Source: Gp6-AA40 sp963741135 (GTDB lineage: Bacteria; Acidobacteriota; Vicinamibacteria; Vicinamibacterales; UBA2999). Taken from it: a DNA stretch of 64,000 nt. Under the pieces are notes generated by a model. That model was not told the DNA's origin, ran no database searches, and saw only the letters and a list, made by a program, of their open reading frames with translations. The translations under genes and the position numbers were made by a program. The DNA lies in assembly GCA_963741135.1 (NCBI GenBank), contig CAVUHC010000006.1:434001-498000 (forward strand). Direction: 5' to 3'. Positions 63,458-64,000 of the stretch are shown here, piece by piece (position 1 is the stretch's first letter; each line of letters opens with the position of its first letter).

Positions 63458-63850
63458 ATGAGAAAGAAGCTCGCGGTCCTGCTGGCCAGTTTCGGTCTGC
63501 TCTGCTCGATGGTGCCGGTCTTCGCGCATCACTCGGTCGCAGGAGAGTACGACGTGAACAAGCCGGTCACGGTGAAGGGCACGGTGTCGAAGATCGAATG
63601 GACGAATCCACATGCCCGCATCTACGTCGATATCGCCGAGCCGAACGGAAAGGTAACGACGTGGAACTTCGAGTTGCAGGCAAGGAGCGCGCTGACCCGG
63701 CTCGGTTGGACGGGCAAGTCCGTGAAGATTGGCGATACGGTCACCGTTGAAGGCGACAGGGCAAGATCGGGCGCGACCGGTGCACATGCGACCGCGGTGT
63801 TGCTGGCGGACGGTTCGAAGGTGTTGATGGGTGCGAACAACGATAACTAA
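63458..63850 (+). CDS. DUF6152 exported protein, copy 3
   Basis: 130 residues from ATG 63458 (GGAGGATGCA directly before). Signal peptide LLASFGLLCSMVPVFA, ending before HHSVAGEYDVNKPVTVKGTV. Core WTNPHARIYVDIAEPNGKVT and WNFELQARSALTRLGWTG, then IGDTVTVEGDRAR. The mature His-His start is shared with copies 1 and 2. The next gene, a family X member, follows 24 bases later, so the DUF6152-family X pairing occurs twice. Confidence 0.85.
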   Translation: MRKKLAVLLASFGLLCSMVPVFAHHSVAGEYDVNKPVTVKGTVSKIEWTNPHARIYVDIAEPNGKVTTWNFELQARSALTRLGWTGKSVKIGDTVTVEGDRARSGATGAHATAVLLADGSKVLMGANNDN

Positions 63851-63874
63851 CGACAACTAGAAGGGGAGCACGCC

Positions 63875-64000
63875 GTGAGAAAGCTTCTTGTCGTCTCGGT
63901 GTTGGTCGCGACCGTTGTGCCTCTCCATGCGCAAACGCAGACTGGCCGCGGCGGCTCGGGAGCACCCACGGTCAGCACGGTCAATACTGCCAAGCGCACG
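63875..64000 (+). CDS. Family X exported protein, copy 5, cut by the window edge
   Basis: The GTG at 63875 (AAGGGGAG before it) starts RKLLVVSVLVATVVPLHAQ, a signal peptide very like that of copy 4, followed by a Gly-rich stretch. The frame is open to the window end, so only 42 residues are visible. Assignment rests on the similar N-terminus and on the neighbouring DUF6152 gene. Confidence 0.55.
   Translation, partial: MRKLLVVSVLVATVVPLHAQTQTGRGGSGAPTVSTVNTAKRT

Overview
The window is GC-rich DNA from the chromosome, or a metagenome-assembled contig, of a Gram-negative soil-type bacterium. It is most like Acidobacteriota, probably class Vicinamibacteria. That placement is an inference from long Oar-type TonB-dependent receptors with N-terminal regulatory (carboxypeptidase-like) domains, DUF6152 proteins, diheme cytochromes of the reaction-centre type with no photosystem genes in view, FkbM methyltransferases, and frequent GTG/TTG starts with GTGA-type overlaps. 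There is no rRNA or CRISPR array. One tRNA (Ala, GGC) is present.

Layout. 1-6 kb: end of an unknown gene, an outer-membrane barrel protein, a Phd/VapC toxin-antitoxin pair, a TonB-dependent receptor and tRNA-Ala. 6-20 kb: a housekeeping block, with a cluster of DnaA-box-like motifs, an unknown exported protein, AddB/AddA-type helicase-nuclease genes, small zinc-ribbon and DnaJ-like genes, an Mrp-type Fe-S carrier ATPase and a pair of M16 peptidases. This block is full of single-base frame breaks, all of the +1 type. 20-32 kb: amidase, pyruvate kinase, LOG-family protein, NamZ-like muramidase, FkbM and class I methyltransferases, gamma-glutamyltransferase. 32-36 kb: an MFS transporter and an mhqO-mhqD-like quinone-detoxification pair, separated by a roughly 1.6 kb insertion. 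The insertion carries a toxin-antitoxin pair inside what looks like an integron-type gene cassette, and the ends of the neighbouring genes are duplicated around it. 36-46 kb: a diheme cytochrome, an ExeA-like ATPase, a Kbp-like BON-LysM protein, an LVIVD-repeat protein, three members of one secreted family (here 'family X'), an O6-alkylguanine repair protein and a second copy of the class I methyltransferase.

46-64 kb is a repeated envelope module. Three large TonB-dependent receptors are mixed with three DUF6152 proteins, two more family X proteins, two reaction-centre-type cytochromes fused to a LolA-like domain, a VOC protein, a metallo-beta-lactamase-fold protein and a shrunken virginiamycin-B-lyase-like gene. 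One clear operon is receptor, family X, DUF6152, cytochrome (46923-52802). All are predicted to be exported, so together they look like an outer-membrane uptake plus periplasmic redox system of unknown substrate. The DUF6152 proteins all appear to be cut so that the mature protein begins His-His, which suggests metal binding.

The spaces between genes, especially convergent ones, hold several families of REP-like hairpins. Two of these hairpin families also appear inside reading frames, where they encode similar AGLxxRP peptides.
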